Source of the DNA: Chitinophaga ginsengisegetis
GTDB lineage: Bacteria > Bacteroidota > Bacteroidia > Chitinophagales > Chitinophagaceae
Direction of reading: 5' to 3'
NCBI RefSeq assembly: GCF_900168065.1
Contig: NZ_FUZZ01000002.1
Coordinates: forward strand, 62,001 to 126,000
Length of the DNA stretch: 64,000 bases
Below are positions 63,333 through 64,000 of the stretch, piece after piece; position 1 is the first letter of the stretch, and the number at the start of each line of letters is the position of its first letter. A model generated the notes under the pieces. It was given only the letters and a program-made list of their open reading frames with translations, searched no databases and was not told the DNA's origin. The position numbers were made by a program, and so were the translations under genes.

Positions 63333-64000
63333 GATCATCTGGCTGTTATTCAGCCTGCTGGTAGCTTATAGCTTTACACCCTCCACGGACGATCGCGGTG
63401 TTACCCATACTATTGCCATTTTCAGGGAAGGTGCCAACGGATTTTCGGCGGCTTCCCTGGAACTGGAACAAGCCATACAGGCGATTGATAAAGATGATAC
63501 GGCCAGCATTACCGCTGCCAGGGAAGCACTGAAAAAGTGCCGGTTACAATATAAAAGGATTGAGTTTTTCCTCGATTACTTTTTCTTCTCTTCCGCTATG
63601 GTGTATAACCGCCCGGCCAAAACGGAAATAGATGAACCTTACATGGAATACCAGGCGCCATCAGGGTTACAGCAGATAGCGGTACTGTTGTTTGAGAAAG
63701 ATCCTTTCTCCCGGAAAAAAGAACTGGTAACAGAAGCACTGGTAATCCGTACCGCCGCTGCTGATCTTACGTCGTTGCTCTACCAGTTCACCACCAGCGA
63801 TAAAGCCATTATGGAAAGTATCCGCCTCGAACTGGTACGCCTGTACGCAGGAGGCATCACCGGCTACGATGCACCGGAATTAAAAACAGGGATCGCAGAA
63901 ACCACACAATCCATGCGAACCATCCAGGCAGTGATGGAACCCTGGCTCAGCACCTCTTCTCCCGAAACAAAATCCGTAGCACATTACCTGGCCCTTTGTA
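63319..64000 (+). CDS. N-terminal part of a cytochrome-c-peroxidase-like protein (cut by window end)
   Basis: From ATG 63319 (MYRNKIIWLLFSLLVAYSF, signal peptide) the frame stays open to the end of the window, 227 codons. The visible part is helical (FSAASLELEQAIQAIDK, AREALKKCRLQYKRIEFFLDYFFFS, YMEYQAPSGLQQIAVLLFEKD). It resembles the N-terminal helical domain found before the di-haem peroxidase (MauG/CcpA) part in many Bacteroidota proteins. No CxxCH haem motif falls within the window, so the assignment rests on this domain and on gene order. It overlaps the phosphatase gene by 14 bp. Confidence 0.6.
   Translation, partial: MYRNKIIWLLFSLLVAYSFTPSTDDRGVTHTIAIFREGANGFSAASLELEQAIQAIDKDDTASITAAREALKKCRLQYKRIEFFLDYFFFSSAMVYNRPAKTEIDEPYMEYQAPSGLQQIAVLLFEKDPFSRKKELVTEALVIRTAAADLTSLLYQFTTSDKAIMESIRLELVRLYAGGITGYDAPELKTGIAETTQSMRTIQAVMEPWLSTSSPETKSVAHYLALC

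Noticed and set aside
1..64000. tRNA, rRNA, CRISPR arrays, riboswitches
   Set aside because: No cloverleaf-like GGTTCGAATCC segments, no rRNA-like blocks and no spaced identical repeats of CRISPR size were seen when reading both strands.

Overview
The window looks like chromosomal DNA of a Bacteroidota bacterium, most like Chitinophaga or a close relative (Chitinophagaceae). The reasons are three ECF sigma / FecR anti-sigma / SusC-SusD cassettes in which the SusC proteins carry an N-terminal STN signalling domain, further TonB-linked and beta-barrel outer-membrane proteins, SusD-type lipoproteins, A/T-rich translation starts and a TTTG / TAnnTTTG-like promoter. Genus level is an inference from family resemblance; no rRNA, tRNA or CRISPR was seen.

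Layout. 1-1.76 kb (minus): the 5' end of a SusC gene, its FecR and its sigma factor. 2.05-23.65 kb: a visibly AT-rich accessory block. It begins with decayed genes and a complete IS3-family element (2818-4012, 4-bp target duplication). Next comes a family of small secreted peptides with a conserved cysteine pair: three intact genes, one clear pseudogene and possible further relics. These sit beside a membrane-anchored thioredoxin-like protein and a polytopic GT-C-like protein. The rest of the block holds a beta-barrel outer-membrane protein, a large S9 peptidase, an STN-type SusC without a local sigma/FecR pair, a SusD, and a GH2 enzyme with an unusual C-terminal helical extension. 23.7-31.1 kb: an AraC-like regulator, an HSDL2-like SDR, a TPR protein, a GH78 alpha-L-rhamnosidase and a zinc alcohol dehydrogenase (the last three a minus-strand operon). 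31.3-39.5 kb (plus): sigma, FecR, SusC, SusD and a membrane acyltransferase.

39.5-53.7 kb (minus) is a second complete cassette: sigma, FecR, SusC, SusD, a large lipoprotein, a secreted protein with an exact DxxTGAT flavinylation motif, a secreted FAD-dependent oxidoreductase and ApbE, the FMN transferase that recognises that motif. I read this as a SusCD-linked extracytoplasmic flavin redox operon, the most striking coherent system in the window. A DUF1080 (3-keto-glycoside hydrolase family) gene follows at 53.8 kb.

54.8-64 kb (plus) looks like an organophosphate-acquisition locus: a membrane TPR/HTH regulator, two arrays of helix-phased short direct repeats, a TonB-dependent receptor, a lipoprotein, a beta-propeller phytase, a purple-acid-phosphatase-like enzyme and the start of a gene resembling a di-haem cytochrome c peroxidase, cut by the window end.

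Limits: family names come from motif recognition by eye. No homology search was run, so substrate assignments are inferences.
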